Of a stretch of DNA of 64,000 bases, positions 43,696-54,124 are shown one piece after another. Within the stretch, counting starts at the first letter, position 1. Every line of letters begins with the position of its first letter. The DNA comes from an uncultured Collinsella sp. (lineage in GTDB: Bacteria; Actinomycetota; Coriobacteriia; Coriobacteriales; Coriobacteriaceae): NCBI GenBank assembly GCA_959599095.1, contig CAUGGC010000003.1, forward strand, positions 44,031-108,030. The letters are read 5' to 3'. The translations under genes were made by a program, and so were the position numbers. The notes beneath the pieces were generated by a model that worked only from the letters and a program-made list of their open reading frames with translations, ran no database searches and was not told where the DNA came from.

Positions 43696-44652
43696 CTACA
43701 CCGTCCTGATGCGCGGGTTGATGAGCAGGTAGAGCATGTCAACCACGATGTTGATGATGATGAAGGCAAGAGCAACGACGATGACGACGCCCTGAACCAG
43801 GTTCGCCTCGTTGCCCTGAACGCCCTGCAGAATCGCAGTACCCATGCCGGGGAGGTTGAAGATGACCTCGATGACGACAGCACCGCCCATGAGGTAGCCG
43901 ATCTTAAGACCGAGGGTGGTGACCGGGGTGATCAGCGCGTTGCGAAGAACGTTGATGCCGACGACGACCTTCTCGGGAACGCCGGCGCCACGGGCCATGC
44001 GGACGTAGTCCTTATCGAGCTCCTCAACCATGGCCGTACGCACGATACGAGTCATCTGGCCCGTCAGCGGGAATGCCAGGGCGATAGCGGGCATGATCAT
44101 ACGTCCCAGATAGCCAGCCGGGTTGGTGGTGAAGTGAGGCAGAGCACCGGACGCCGGGAGCACCTTAAGGTAGGAAGAGAACAGCAGGATCAACAGGACG
44201 GCAAGCCAGAACGACGGGGTTGCCAAGCCGGCGATGGAGAAGACGCGGATCACTTGGTCCGGCCATTTATCGCGATACAGTGCCGCGATGACGCCGAGCA
44301 AAAACGAGACGACCGCGCCGATGGCAAGACCGATGAAGGTCAGCTGCATCGTGACGGGCAGGGCCGTGGAGATGCGCTTGGCAACGGAGTTGCGAGCAGC
44401 ACCATAGGTGCCCATGTCACCATGGATCAAATCGCCCATATAGCGCACGTAGCGCACGGGCCAGGGGTCGTCCAGACCATACTTCTCATGGTACTCGGCA
44501 ACCGCCTCGGGCGAGGCACCGTCACCCAACGCCGTATAGGCGGGGTCGGTCTTGGAGAACGACATAAGGAAGAACACCAGGACGGTGACGCCCAATGCCA
44601 TGATCGGCAGCGCCACGAGACGCCTTCCAATCAAACGTAGAAAGTTGTTCAC
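43696..44652 (-). CDS. satB: SatB-type ABC transporter permease
   Basis: A 318-residue DppB-like permease with six membrane helices, N-terminal LRLIGRRLVALPIMALGVTVLVFF, HGDMGTYG loop and coupling loop RMARGAGVPEKVVVGINVLRNALITPV. The start is the GTG at 44652 with GGGGAGAG upstream; the longer frame to 44685 lacks a site. It precedes satC by 3 nt. It probably pairs with the permease half of SatC. Confidence 0.85.
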   Translation of the reverse strand: MNNFLRLIGRRLVALPIMALGVTVLVFFLMSFSKTDPAYTALGDGASPEAVAEYHEKYGLDDPWPVRYVRYMGDLIHGDMGTYGAARNSVAKRISTALPVTMQLTFIGLAIGAVVSFLLGVIAALYRDKWPDQVIRVFSIAGLATPSFWLAVLLILLFSSYLKVLPASGALPHFTTNPAGYLGRMIMPAIALAFPLTGQMTRIVRTAMVEELDKDYVRMARGAGVPEKVVVGINVLRNALITPVTTLGLKIGYLMGGAVVIEVIFNLPGMGTAILQGVQGNEANLVQGVVIVVALAFIIINIVVDMLYLLINPRIRTV

Positions 44653-44692
44653 GTTCTCTCCCCTTTCTTTTGTCGGTAGGACCAACTGGTAT

Positions 44693-44747
44693 ATGAGTAT
44701 GGATACTCATTACAAGACCCGAGCGACATCGAGGCCGCCCGGGTCTT
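44693..44747 (-). other. Two stem-loops between satA and satB
   Basis: A G/C stem (44714-44721 with 44740-44747) and an A/T palindrome (44693-44710). There is no strong T-run, so it may set a higher level of binding-protein mRNA rather than stop transcription. Confidence 0.55.
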
Positions 44748-44807
44748 TGTTTTAACTATGAGGACGTTGCCTTACGACCGACGCCCCACATATGACTCAA
44801 GCGAGTC

Positions 44808-46421
44808 TTAGGCCTTGACGGTCGCGACGCCCCTGAAGGACATGCTCGTCGTGCCGATGCCCTTGAAGCCATCGAGGGCCTCGCCGTTGGGCGCGGTGGA
44901 CGGATCGTCCCAGGAAGCGGAAACGGTCTTGACGTGGACAACGGGATACAGAACAGCGTTGTCGGCAATGATGTCGAAGCACTCGTTCCACTTCTTCTGC
45001 TGCTCGTCGCCCTCGGCGGCAAGAGCCTCGTCCATGAGACCGTGGAGCTTCGCCCACTCAGCGGAATCCTTCCACGGGCAACGGGTCTGCATCCAGACGT
45101 TGTCGCCATACCACCAGTTGAGCAGCAGGTCGGGGTCGGCGCCGAAGCAGGACGGATCGCCAGGAGCGAGAAGGATATCGTAGGCCTCGCCGCCGTCGAT
45201 GGCAGCGTAAGTGGCCGGCGAGGTATCGGTCTGGATGGTCACATCGAAGCCGAGAGCGTCGAGGTCGTTCTTGACCTGAGCGGCCATGCCCTTAATCTGC
45301 TCGTTGTCGGTGGTGCGCAGGGTGATGGCGCCCGGGGTGATGCCAGACTCTTCGATGAGCTTCTTGGCCTTCTTGGCGTCAGTCTTGTACACCGTGGAAG
45401 CCTCATGATAGTTGGTGAAGCTCTTGGGCAGGTAGCAGCTGGCAGCGGTAGCAAGGCCGGCGAAGGTGTTGGTAATCATCTTCTCGGTGTCGAGCGCGTA
45501 CATGACGGCCTGACGGACCTTGACGTTGTTCCAAGGCTCCTTGGCGACGTTGAACATGATGAAGCGGGTGCCGAAACCCTGAACGTTATCGATCTTGCAG
45601 CCAGCGCTCTCGAGCTGGTCGACGGCGTCAGCGGTGACGAGCTCCATAACGAGCGTGGAGCCCTCCTGCTGAGCGGTAACGCGAGCGGTGGGGTCGGTCA
45701 GGATGCTGTACTGGATCTTCTTATCCTCGGCAGCATACTCACCGTTGTACTCGGGGTTGGGAACCAGGGTGATCTCGGTATCGGAGATAGAGTCGTACAT
45801 CCAGGGGCCGGAACCGATCGGCTGCTTGGCGCGATCCTCCTCGGCCTGGGTAGCCGGGGTAACGCGGATGATGGCCAGACGATCCTTGAGCAGGGAGAAG
45901 TTGGGGACCTTGGTCTTGACCGTTACGGTGCTGGCGTCCTTGGCCTCGATGGACTCGAAGGGCTGGAAGAACGGAGCATAGGTAGCGGAAGCAGCGCAAG
46001 CGGTGTAGGAGGCAACGACGTCGTCAGCAGTGACCTCGGTACCATCGGAGAACTTGGCACCCTTACGGATGGTGACCTCGAAGGTGGTGTCGTCTACGGA
46101 CTTGGGATCGTCGGTGGCGAGCTCGTTGAAGGTGCTGTAGTCGTGGTAATCGATGCCGTAAAGACCCTCGATGACGTGCCAGTTAGCGCCCAGGCCCACA
46201 GCGGAGCCGGTGCTGGCGGGGTCGAAGCTGGACGGAGCGTAAGCGGAACCAGCGGTGATCACGCCGCCGCCACGGTTGGCGGAATCGGTGGAACCGGAAG
46301 CGGAACCTTCGTCGCTAGAGCTGCCACCGCAGCCGGTGAGACCAAGCCCTGCGACAGCAGCGACGCTGCCGGTGAGGCCGAGGAACGAACGCCTGGACAT
46401 ACCCTTGTTGATGATGGCCAT
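44808..46421 (-). CDS. satA: SatA-type solute-binding lipoprotein, probable sialic acid receptor
   Basis: A 537-residue family 5 solute-binding protein. The signal carries the twin-arginine motif SRRSFLG and lipobox LTGC, so it is probably exported folded and anchored by lipid. A Gly/Ser linker follows. Fold motifs: YAPSSFDPAST, GAKFSDGTEVTADDVVAS, and IMFNVAKEPWNNVKVRQAVMYALD. Start ATG 46421 (AGGAGAAG upstream) instead of 46436. The gene content of the operon points to sialic acid; family 5 proteins more often bind peptides. Confidence 0.82.
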   Translation of the reverse strand: MAIINKGMSRRSFLGLTGSVAAVAGLGLTGCGGSSSDEGSASGSTDSANRGGGVITAGSAYAPSSFDPASTGSAVGLGANWHVIEGLYGIDYHDYSTFNELATDDPKSVDDTTFEVTIRKGAKFSDGTEVTADDVVASYTACAASATYAPFFQPFESIEAKDASTVTVKTKVPNFSLLKDRLAIIRVTPATQAEEDRAKQPIGSGPWMYDSISDTEITLVPNPEYNGEYAAEDKKIQYSILTDPTARVTAQQEGSTLVMELVTADAVDQLESAGCKIDNVQGFGTRFIMFNVAKEPWNNVKVRQAVMYALDTEKMITNTFAGLATAASCYLPKSFTNYHEASTVYKTDAKKAKKLIEESGITPGAITLRTTDNEQIKGMAAQVKNDLDALGFDVTIQTDTSPATYAAIDGGEAYDILLAPGDPSCFGADPDLLLNWWYGDNVWMQTRCPWKDSAEWAKLHGLMDEALAAEGDEQQKKWNECFDIIADNAVLYPVVHVKTVSASWDDPSTAPNGEALDGFKGIGTTSMSFRGVATVKA

Positions 46422-46533
46422 GTCTTCTCCTATCAATAGAGAATCTTACCCGGGAGCACCTAGACTTGCCCCCGCGCAACTTGCGGACGATATATACCTT
46501 ACCTACCGACGAACCCAACTGAGGTGCCGCGCT

Positions 46534-46633
46534 CGGCGACCGATACATACATACGCTTGAACGGTATTTACTACCGTTCACCGAATTCATTGACAAATGA
46601 TTCGACAGACAGTATGTATCGGCGAGGTGAGAT
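46534..46633. promoter_or_regulatory. Nested inverted repeats upstream of satA, candidate operator
   Basis: TGAACGGTA-N5-TACCGTTCA (46558-46580) is a perfect 9-bp inverted repeat of operator size. It is flanked by a second pair (CCGATACATAC near 46540 and GTATGTATCGG near 46625). A promoter-like TTGTCA with TAGTAA 17 bp away on the minus strand overlaps the inner repeat, so repression is plausible. No regulator gene is in the operon. Confidence 0.6.
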
Positions 46634-46785
46634 ATCAGTCTTCGTCAACCCGCAGGATAGCAGGGTTTTCGCTTGGGTTAGTCAAACGTTTTAGCGTTAA
46701 TAAAACCCGAAACCAGCAGGCAATCATGGCGAAATAAATGGTTGAAAATCGCGCAATCATGTATATCAGTTGTTTAGGCTCGTGT

Positions 46786-48732
46786 TTAGCTATCGGAATG
46801 GCCAGCCGCCGCCTCGGCGCGCTCGGCATTCCATGCAACGAGCGCCTCGTGGACCGCCTTGGCAACATCGGCAGGTATGCCGCGAACTTCCGCGATCTCT
46901 TGCTCGCTCGCCGCGCGCAAACGCTTCATCGAGCCAAAATGGCGCATAAGGGCACGTTTTCTGGTGGGTCCCACGCCCGGAACGTCATCGAGTACCGAAA
47001 CCGTCATGGCTTTATCGCGCAACTCACGGTGGAACGTGATGGCAAATCGGTGGGACTCATCGCGTACCTGTTTAATTAGATAGAGCGAAGCAGACCCGGT
47101 CGGCAGCACGACAGGAGTCTCGTCCCAAGGCACAAAAACTTCCTCGTCGGCCTTCGCCAAGCCACAAACTGGTATATCGAGCCCAAGAGCCTCAAGTTGC
47201 TTGATCGCAGCGGTCAATTGCGGCTTACCGCCATCGACAACGAGCAAATCGGGGCGCGAGCCAAAGCGCTCGTCGGCCATGCGCTCGGGAGCATAGCGTC
47301 GTCCCAAAACCTCGGACATCGACACGAAGTCGTTTGCCTCGTCCAATTCGGCCTGAATTTTAAAACGACGGTACTGGCTCTTGTCGGCGCGCCCGTTGGT
47401 AAACACCACCATCGAGGCGACCGTAAAGGTGCCATGCAGTGTAGAGATATCGAAGCACTCGATACGCAACGGCGGCGATGGCAGCGCCAACGCACTTTCG
47501 AGCTCCAGGAGCGCTTGATTGGTGCGGTCGTCAGCGTACCCCGTTCGCATCATGTAGCGCATGAGGGCATGGCGCGCATTTTTGGATGCCATATCGAGCA
47601 GACGGTGCTTTTCGCCACGCTGCGGCCTATGGAGATGGCAGGAACGCTCACGCTTGCCCGCAAGCCACTCCCCCAGCGCCTCCGCATCCTCAAGCTCGAC
47701 GGAAAGGTTGACCTCAGCTGGAATATCAGCCGTCTCGTCGTAATAGCGCTTAAGAAAGCCCGACTGGAGCTCTTCCTCGTCAACATCAAGACCCTTGTCG
47801 AGAATGAACTCGCAGGTGCGAACTGTTCGGCCCTCGCGAACGACGAAGACGCAAGCGGCGGAGATGGTCTCCTCGCGATAGAACCCGATGACATCGATAT
47901 CGACACTGGAGGGAAAAACGACTTGCTGACGATCGTCCAGACCCCTGATGACCTCCAAACGACGTTTGACGCGTGCCGCGCGCTCAAAGTCGAGCGCCTC
48001 GGCGGCATCCGTCATCTCGGAGGTCAGCTCATCGACGACATCCTTGCGATGGCCCGACAAAAAGCGCTCGACACGCTTGACGTTCTTGGCATAGTCTGCC
48101 GGGGAAATCGCGCCGACACACGCACCCGGGCCGCGCCCGACATGGTAGTCAAAGCAGGGACGCCCGTTTTGTGCGCAAATCATATTGACGATGTCTTCCT
48201 CGCCCTTGTGGGACTCGATGGTACGGCGACAACGACGCCACTCCGCACAGGATGCAGAGCAGATGGGGATAACCTTGCGCAGCGTATCTATCGTCTCACG
48301 TGCCGCACGGCTATCGGTATAGGGTCCAAAATAGCGCGTTCCCGGCTTATGACGCTCACGCGTGTATTTGATCGCGGGATACAGGTCGCCCTTTGTAATG
48401 GCGATAAAGGGGTAGCTCTTGTCATCCTTGAGGTCGACGTTAAAGTACGGATGGTACTGGCCGATCAGGTTGCGCTCGAGTACAAGCGCCTCATGCTCGG
48501 TTTCGACAACGATGTAGTCAAAGCTCGCCACCAGCTGCATCATCAGCGGGATCTTTTGACGCTCATCCTGCAGTGTCACGTATTGACGCATGCGGGCGCG
48601 CAGGTTTTTCGCCTTGCCCACGTAGATGACATCGCCCTTGGCATCCTTCCAAAGGTAGCATCCGGGCTGTGTGGGAACGCGCGAAACCTGCTCGGCAAGC
48701 GTTGGTATGTTGTCGTGACCGGCCACGCGCAC
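46786..48732 (-). CDS. uvrC: UvrABC excinuclease subunit C
   Basis: A 648-residue nucleotide excision repair nuclease. The N-terminal GIY-YIG domain (about 15-95; PGCYLWKDAKGDVIYVGKAKNLRARM) makes the 3' cut, and the Cys-rich insert is present. The UVR motif for UvrB contact, the RNase H-like domain for the 5' cut (LLVVDGGKPQL) and the C-terminal helix-hairpin-helix (VPGVGPTRKRALMRHF) follow. It begins with GTG directly after the murJ stop. uvrA and uvrB are both in the window but in separate units. Confidence 0.96.
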   Translation of the reverse strand: MRVAGHDNIPTLAEQVSRVPTQPGCYLWKDAKGDVIYVGKAKNLRARMRQYVTLQDERQKIPLMMQLVASFDYIVVETEHEALVLERNLIGQYHPYFNVDLKDDKSYPFIAITKGDLYPAIKYTRERHKPGTRYFGPYTDSRAARETIDTLRKVIPICSASCAEWRRCRRTIESHKGEEDIVNMICAQNGRPCFDYHVGRGPGACVGAISPADYAKNVKRVERFLSGHRKDVVDELTSEMTDAAEALDFERAARVKRRLEVIRGLDDRQQVVFPSSVDIDVIGFYREETISAACVFVVREGRTVRTCEFILDKGLDVDEEELQSGFLKRYYDETADIPAEVNLSVELEDAEALGEWLAGKRERSCHLHRPQRGEKHRLLDMASKNARHALMRYMMRTGYADDRTNQALLELESALALPSPPLRIECFDISTLHGTFTVASMVVFTNGRADKSQYRRFKIQAELDEANDFVSMSEVLGRRYAPERMADERFGSRPDLLVVDGGKPQLTAAIKQLEALGLDIPVCGLAKADEEVFVPWDETPVVLPTGSASLYLIKQVRDESHRFAITFHRELRDKAMTVSVLDDVPGVGPTRKRALMRHFGSMKRLRAASEQEIAEVRGIPADVAKAVHEALVAWNAERAEAAAGHSDS

Positions 48733-50415
48733 CTACTTGCGACGAAGCAGCGCCGAGACCTCGGGCATCTTAAGGACGACGGCAAGGCCAAAGGTAACAA
48801 CAAGCGAGGCGACACCCGCAACGCAAACGTAGCCAAGAGTAATCAGAATCGAGCCGCCAAGTGCCCCGACAAAGTGTTCAAGCGCCCACATGACGCCGGC
48901 GCCTGCGGCAGCACCTAGGCCACCGAGCAAAAGGCCAAAGAAACCGCCATGTAGGATAGATTTGACCTGAAGGCCACGCAGGCGACGACGCAGCCACCAC
49001 AGCGAACAGCCGACCAAGATCACGTAGTCGACGACATACGAAAGCGCGATTGCCGGCATGCCGAAGCCCAGCACAACGCCAAACAGCAGAACCGAGCCGG
49101 CCTGGCCGATGGCAGAATACAGGCAATAGCGACTATAGGGCTTCATGTCGAGCAAGGCAGAGAAGCTCTTCTGCATCAACACGACCACGCCGTAGAGCGG
49201 CAGCGAGAGCGCCAGGTAGACAAGGTACTCGGACACCAGCGTCACGCCGGATTCATCGAACTTGCCAGCACAGTAGATCATGTTGAGCGGACGCGCGAAG
49301 ACAATCAGGTACAGCGCGAACGGAATCAGGAAGAACAGCATCTGGGCGACGCCACGCGAAATGCCCGTGCGAACGCTGTCGTAATCCTTCTCCTGCGCGT
49401 CGTGAGAGAGCTCGGTATAGAGCGCCGTCGAAAGCGAGGCGGCAATCAGCGCGTAGGGCAGCGTGTACCACAGGCGCGCATAGGCGATGACGGAAGGACC
49501 AGTCTCGGGCTGGACCACCAGCGCGGCAGCGTTGGTGATAGAAGTCGAGACAAACATGCACACCGTGGCGAGCAGCGTCGGGATACCGAGCGCAATCGTC
49601 TGCCGCAGTGCGGGGTCCTTAAAGTCGATATGGATATGGGGGTGCACGCCGTGCTTGCCAAGCGCGGGGATCTGACATGCCATCTGAACAAAGACACCGA
49701 GGGTCGTACCGGCCGCAATCAAGATGATGCCGGCACGTTCGCCAAACTGTGCGGACACGGGCGCAAAACCCATAAAGCTCGCAATGACGATCACATTGTT
49801 GAGGACCGGAGCAAACGTCGACCAGAAGTAGTCGCGGTGTGCGTTGAGAACGCCCGAGAACACCGAGCCCAAACCATAAAACAGAATCTGGATGGCAAAG
49901 AAACGGAACATGAACGCAGCGGTATCCATGCTGCCGCCGTCACCCGAAAGGAACGATTGCGTCCAGATAAAGCCCGGGGCGAACACGGTCCCCAGCAACG
50001 AAATGCCACCCAGCACCAAAAGCAGAATGCCGAGCAGGTTGCCCACGTACTCGTTTGAGGCCTCGCGACCCTGCTCACGCCTCACGCCCATGTACACGGG
50101 CAAAAACGCCGTCACGAGCATGCCGCCCATCACGAGTTCGTAGAGCATATTGGGCAGGTTGTTGGCGACCTGATAGGAGGACGAGAGTAGCGACATGCCG
50201 ATAGCGGCCGCCATTGCCCACGTGCGGATAAAACCGGTGACGCGAGACACGGTAGTCAGGATGGTCATAAGCCCGGCGGAACGACCAACCGTGGAGTAGT
50301 CCGACGAGCCCATGTCGTCAGTGTCATCTCGCGACGAAGAAGCTTCGGATGAGGGTGTCTGAGGCGCAGATTCTTTTGCAAAATGAGCTCCGCGCTTCAA
50401 TTCTTCCTGCGGCAT
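48733..50415 (-). CDS. murJ: Lipid II flippase MurJ
   Basis: A 560-residue multi-pass membrane protein of the MviN family, with about 14 helices. The N-terminal MurJ pattern follows a 45-residue polar tail: TILTTVSRVTGFIRTWAMAAAIG, then NNLPNMLYELVMGGMLVTAFLPVY. MurJ moves peptidoglycan precursor across the membrane. The polar N-terminal tail (Ser/Asp-rich) is a common actinobacterial feature. uvrC follows without a gap and ybaK precedes by 3 nt. Confidence 0.94.
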   Translation of the reverse strand: MPQEELKRGAHFAKESAPQTPSSEASSSRDDTDDMGSSDYSTVGRSAGLMTILTTVSRVTGFIRTWAMAAAIGMSLLSSSYQVANNLPNMLYELVMGGMLVTAFLPVYMGVRREQGREASNEYVGNLLGILLLVLGGISLLGTVFAPGFIWTQSFLSGDGGSMDTAAFMFRFFAIQILFYGLGSVFSGVLNAHRDYFWSTFAPVLNNVIVIASFMGFAPVSAQFGERAGIILIAAGTTLGVFVQMACQIPALGKHGVHPHIHIDFKDPALRQTIALGIPTLLATVCMFVSTSITNAAALVVQPETGPSVIAYARLWYTLPYALIAASLSTALYTELSHDAQEKDYDSVRTGISRGVAQMLFFLIPFALYLIVFARPLNMIYCAGKFDESGVTLVSEYLVYLALSLPLYGVVVLMQKSFSALLDMKPYSRYCLYSAIGQAGSVLLFGVVLGFGMPAIALSYVVDYVILVGCSLWWLRRRLRGLQVKSILHGGFFGLLLGGLGAAAGAGVMWALEHFVGALGGSILITLGYVCVAGVASLVVTFGLAVVLKMPEVSALLRRK

Positions 50416-50418
50416 CGC

Positions 50419-50919
50419 TCAGTCCTCTCTCGTAATCGCGGCAACCGTCGCCCCGCAAAATGCAATTAAATCATCGGGTGCAAGCTCGAGCTGATAACCA
50501 CGCTTGCCTCCCGAAATAAAAATGGTATCCCAAAGGACACATGTCTCATCAATGAGCGTCCGGTAGCGTTTTTTCATACCGACCGGGCTGCAGCCGCCGC
50601 GAACGTAGCCAGTCGCCGCAAGCAAATCCTTCACATGCATCATGGCCAAGGACTTCTCCCCCGCGGCACGCGCGGCGGACTTTAGATCGAGCTCGTCGGC
50701 AACAGGGATGCAGCACACGACATAGTCGTTGGACGGTGTCACACAGACCAAAGTCTTAAATCCTTGACCGGGCTCCTCGCCAAGCTGCTCCGAAATCGCG
50801 ACCCCCAGGCCCACCGACTCATCGCCATCGTCTTCGTACGTATGTAGAACATAGGAAATGCCGGCGCTTTCCAGCTCGCGCATCGCATTGGTTTTTGGCG
50901 TCTTTACAGCCTTTGCCAT
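50419..50919 (-). CDS. ybaK: YbaK/EbsC-type Cys-tRNA(Pro) deacylase
   Basis: A 166-residue editing enzyme of the YbaK family, related to the INS domain of prolyl-tRNA synthetase. It clears Cys (or other amino acids) wrongly loaded on tRNA-Pro. Visible motifs: FKTLVC, YVVCCIPVADELDLK with the conserved Lys, and GYVRGGCSPVGMKKRY. The start is MAKAVKTPK at 50919, with AAAGGA upstream; the longer frame is rejected. It is the first gene of ybaK-murJ-uvrC. Confidence 0.92.
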   Translation of the reverse strand: MAKAVKTPKTNAMRELESAGISYVLHTYEDDGDESVGLGVAISEQLGEEPGQGFKTLVCVTPSNDYVVCCIPVADELDLKSAARAAGEKSLAMMHVKDLLAATGYVRGGCSPVGMKKRYRTLIDETCVLWDTIFISGGKRGYQLELAPDDLIAFCGATVAAITRED

Positions 50920-51000
50920 GACATATCCTTTCCCTCGCATTCGGACGCAAGGATTAAGTATATGTCCAATTCGGCTGCATACGTCACTTCGGCACAGCAA

Positions 51001-51031
51001 GCGCCATCGAATCACAAGGAGTCGATGGCGC
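51001..51031 (-). terminator. Possible terminator of uvrA
   Basis: A perfect 10-bp stem (51001-51010 with 51022-51031) 20 nt upstream (in coordinates) of the uvrA stop; only a weak T-run follows. Confidence 0.5.
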
Positions 51032-51051
51032 CCATAAACTGAATCGCCTAT

Positions 51052-53931
51052 TTATTGAGCATCAAGTTGAGCCTGGCGCTCCCGGTCACGCCTGAGCAAC
51101 GGCGCCAAAAACTTGCCCGTATAACTCTGCGGACAGTCCGCAACCTGCTCCGGTGTACCCGAAACCACGACGGTTCCGCCGCCGTTACCGCCCTCGGGAC
51201 CCATATCGATCAGGCGGTCGGCAACCTTGATGACATCAAGGTTGTGTTCAATCACCAGCACCGTGTTGCCCGCATCGACCAAGCGCTGCAGTACATCGAG
51301 CAGCTGGCGGACGTCCTCAAAATGAAGGCCGGTCGTCGGCTCGTCCAAAATATAGAACGTCTTGCCCGTCTGGCGTCGATGAAGCTCCTTGGCGAGCTTT
51401 ACACGCTGCGCCTCGCCGCCCGAAAGCGTCGTGGCGGGCTGGCCCAGGCTCACGTAGCCCAAGCCTACATCGTACAGCGTCTGGAGCTTGCGCTTAATCT
51501 GCGGGATATTCCCAAAGAAGGCCAGCGCCTCGGTAACGCTCATGTCGAGCACGTCCGAGATGGTCTTGCCACGATAGGTGACCTCGAGTGTCTCGCGGTT
51601 GTAGCGTTTACCGCCGCAAACTTCGCAGGGAACGTAGATATCGGGAAGGAAGTGCATCTCGATCTTGATCTGTCCGTCGCCCTTGCACGCCTCACAGCGC
51701 CCGCCACTCACATTAAAGGAGAAACGACCTGGCGAGTAGCCGCGCGCCTTCGACTCCGGCGTACTCGCAAACAGTGCGCGAAGATCATCCCACAGGCCGA
51801 TATAGGTAGCAGGGTTGGAACGCGGCGTGCGGCCAATCGGCGACTGGTCGATATCGATAACCTTATCGATACACTCGATGCCCTCGATTTTCTTATACGG
51901 ACCCACAGGGCGCGTCGAGCGGTGAATGGCATTCGTAAGGGCAGGCGCAATGGTGTCGGTAACTAGGGAGCTCTTGCCCGATCCCGACACGCCGGTAACA
52001 ACCGTAAGCGTACCAAACTCGATCTTGGCAGTAACGTTTTTGAGGTTGTTGGCTCGAGCGCCCGTAATTTTAAGGCAGCCGCGACCGGGTTTGCGCCGTT
52101 CATCAGGCACCCGGATCATTCGTTTGCCGGTCAGATAAGCGCCCGTCATCGACTCAGGACACGCCATGATATCGGCAGGCGTTCCCGCCGCGACTACGTG
52201 TCCGCCGTTGACGCCGGCGCCGGGCCCCATGTCGATCACGTAGTCGGCGGCACGGATTGTATCCTCGTCGTGTTCGACGACGATAACGGTATTGCCGATA
52301 TCGCGCAGGCGCTCGAGCGTCTTGATCAGGCGCTCGTTGTCACGCTGATGAAGACCGATCGAGGGCTCATCCAGAATATAGAGCACGCCCATGAGACCCG
52401 CGCCGATCTGCGTTGCCAGTCGAATACGCTGTGCCTCGCCACCGGAAAGCGTCGCCGAAGCACGATCGAGCGTCAGATAGTCGAGTCCAACATCGACCAG
52501 AAAACGCAAGCGCTCCAGGATTTCCTTGACGATACGGCCGCCGATAAACTGTTGGCGCTCGGTGAGTTCCAAGCCCTCAAAAAACTCGAGCGATTCACGG
52601 CACGACAGGCAACAAACCTCGTAAATGGACTTACCGCCCACGGTGACGGCGAGCATCTCGGAGCGCAAACGAGCGCCGTGGCAGGTCGAGCACGGCTCCT
52701 CGCGAATGTACTTCTCCAGGCGCGCCTTGGTGTTCTCGTTCGTCGTCTCGGTATAGCGTTCGTACAGGATGTTGCGAACGCCCGAAAACTTGGTATCCCA
52801 CTGGCTGCGACGTCCGTCGAGCTTTTGGTAGTCGACCGAGATCTTCGTATCGCCCAGGCCATCCAAGAATGCACGACGCACGCGAGGGGGCAAGTCCTCC
52901 CACGGCGTATCAGCGCTCACCTTAAAGTGTTTGCAGACCGCAGCAAAAATCTGCGGATAGTAGTTCGAATTGCCAAACAGGCTACCAAAGACTCCGTCGG
53001 CAATGGACTTCGAGGGGTCCTCGATCAGCGCCTCGGCATCAACGGTTTTCTTAAAGCCCAGGCCGTCGCACTCAGGACATGCGCCATAGGGAGCGTTAAA
53101 CGAAAAATCACGCGGCTGAAGATCGTCAATGGAGTGTCCATGCTCCGGGCACGCCAAGGCCAACGAATACTCCAGAAGCTCGCCCTCGGTCCCCTCGGGA
53201 GCATCACGATCGGGCAGCATGTACACGTTTACATTGCCGTGAGCCAGCGCGGTCGCCTGCTCAACAGACTCGGCGATACGGCCAAGAGAGTTCTCACGGA
53301 TCACGATGCGATCGACCACGACCTCGATATCGTGCTTGAACTTCTTGTCCAGATCGATCGGATCGTCGAGCGAGCGCACTTCACCGTCGACACGCACGCG
53401 GCTAAAGCCCTCGGCGCGAAGGTCCTCAAACAGTTTGGTGTACTCGCCTTTTCGCCCGCACACCACCGGTGCCAGCACAAACGCGCGGCGGCCCTCCCCC
53501 GCCGCCAAGACCTTGTCGGCAACCTGGTCGGTCGTCTGGCGCTCAATGACGCGGCCGCATTCGGGACAGTGCGGGGTGCCCACACGGGCGAACAGCAGGC
53601 GCAGATAGTCATAAATCTCGGTTACGGTGCCAACCGTCGAGCGAGGGTTTTTAGACGTCGTCTTTTGGTCGATCGACACCGCCGGCGAAAGGCCGTCGAT
53701 TGAATCCAAGTCGGGTTTGTCCATCTGGCCCAAGAACTGGCGCGCATAGCTCGAAAGACTCTCGACGTATCGACGCTGGCCCTCGGCATAGATAGTGTCA
53801 AATGCCAGCGAACTCTTGCCCGAGCCAGAAAGACCGGTAATGACCACGAGTTGGTCACGCGGAATGGAAACATCGATATCACGGAGGTTGTGCTCACGAG
53901 CGCCGCGAATAACGATAGAAGAATCAGACAT
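51052..53931 (-). CDS. uvrA: UvrABC excinuclease subunit A
   Basis: A 959-residue DNA damage sensor with two ABC ATPase halves. First Walker [10 protein letters not shown] near residue 35, second GVSGSGKSS near 645. Zinc fingers appear as CPECG, CSTCHG..C and the insertion-domain [17 protein letters not shown]. Signatures [10 protein letters not shown] and [10 protein letters not shown], Walker [10 protein letters not shown] and LDEPTTGLH. The start is [10 protein letters not shown] at 53931 with AAGGAG upstream. No recognisable LexA box was found in the upstream region. Confidence 0.97.
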   Translation of the reverse strand: MSDSSIVIRGAREHNLRDIDVSIPRDQLVVITGLSGSGKSSLAFDTIYAEGQRRYVESLSSYARQFLGQMDKPDLDSIDGLSPAVSIDQKTTSKNPRSTVGTVTEIYDYLRLLFARVGTPHCPECGRVIERQTTDQVADKVLAAGEGRRAFVLAPVVCGRKGEYTKLFEDLRAEGFSRVRVDGEVRSLDDPIDLDKKFKHDIEVVVDRIVIRENSLGRIAESVEQATALAHGNVNVYMLPDRDAPEGTEGELLEYSLALACPEHGHSIDDLQPRDFSFNAPYGACPECDGLGFKKTVDAEALIEDPSKSIADGVFGSLFGNSNYYPQIFAAVCKHFKVSADTPWEDLPPRVRRAFLDGLGDTKISVDYQKLDGRRSQWDTKFSGVRNILYERYTETTNENTKARLEKYIREEPCSTCHGARLRSEMLAVTVGGKSIYEVCCLSCRESLEFFEGLELTERQQFIGGRIVKEILERLRFLVDVGLDYLTLDRASATLSGGEAQRIRLATQIGAGLMGVLYILDEPSIGLHQRDNERLIKTLERLRDIGNTVIVVEHDEDTIRAADYVIDMGPGAGVNGGHVVAAGTPADIMACPESMTGAYLTGKRMIRVPDERRKPGRGCLKITGARANNLKNVTAKIEFGTLTVVTGVSGSGKSSLVTDTIAPALTNAIHRSTRPVGPYKKIEGIECIDKVIDIDQSPIGRTPRSNPATYIGLWDDLRALFASTPESKARGYSPGRFSFNVSGGRCEACKGDGQIKIEMHFLPDIYVPCEVCGGKRYNRETLEVTYRGKTISDVLDMSVTEALAFFGNIPQIKRKLQTLYDVGLGYVSLGQPATTLSGGEAQRVKLAKELHRRQTGKTFYILDEPTTGLHFEDVRQLLDVLQRLVDAGNTVLVIEHNLDVIKVADRLIDMGPEGGNGGGTVVVSGTPEQVADCPQSYTGKFLAPLLRRDRERQAQLDAQ

Positions 53932-54124
53932 GGAAGCTCCTTGCCTCCTATTGCATCGAATCATACTGTCGATGAGTTTAGCGCACTCGACGCGCACAGA
54001 TGTTCGTAATACAAGATTCGCAGACCTTTAGCTTTGCGTATCGGGCGCTTTGTTTCTCGAAATGCCGTGGAAAGGTTACAGTAATCTAATACTGAACTTA
54101 ATTTGCCGTAACAGAGGAACGTCC

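Noticed and set aside
40762..44640. A 1292-codon plus-strand open frame opposite satB-satC-satD and the end of the esterase gene
   Set aside because: It is the mirror of real coding sequence with high GC codon use. It has low-complexity composition, no family motifs and no ribosome site.
52198..53703. A 501-codon plus-strand frame opposite uvrA
   Set aside because: uvrA on the other strand has all motifs; this frame has none.
53932..54124. LexA (SOS) box upstream of uvrA
   Set aside because: No GAAC-N4-GTTC or CGAAC-type site was found here, nor before uvrB or uvrC.
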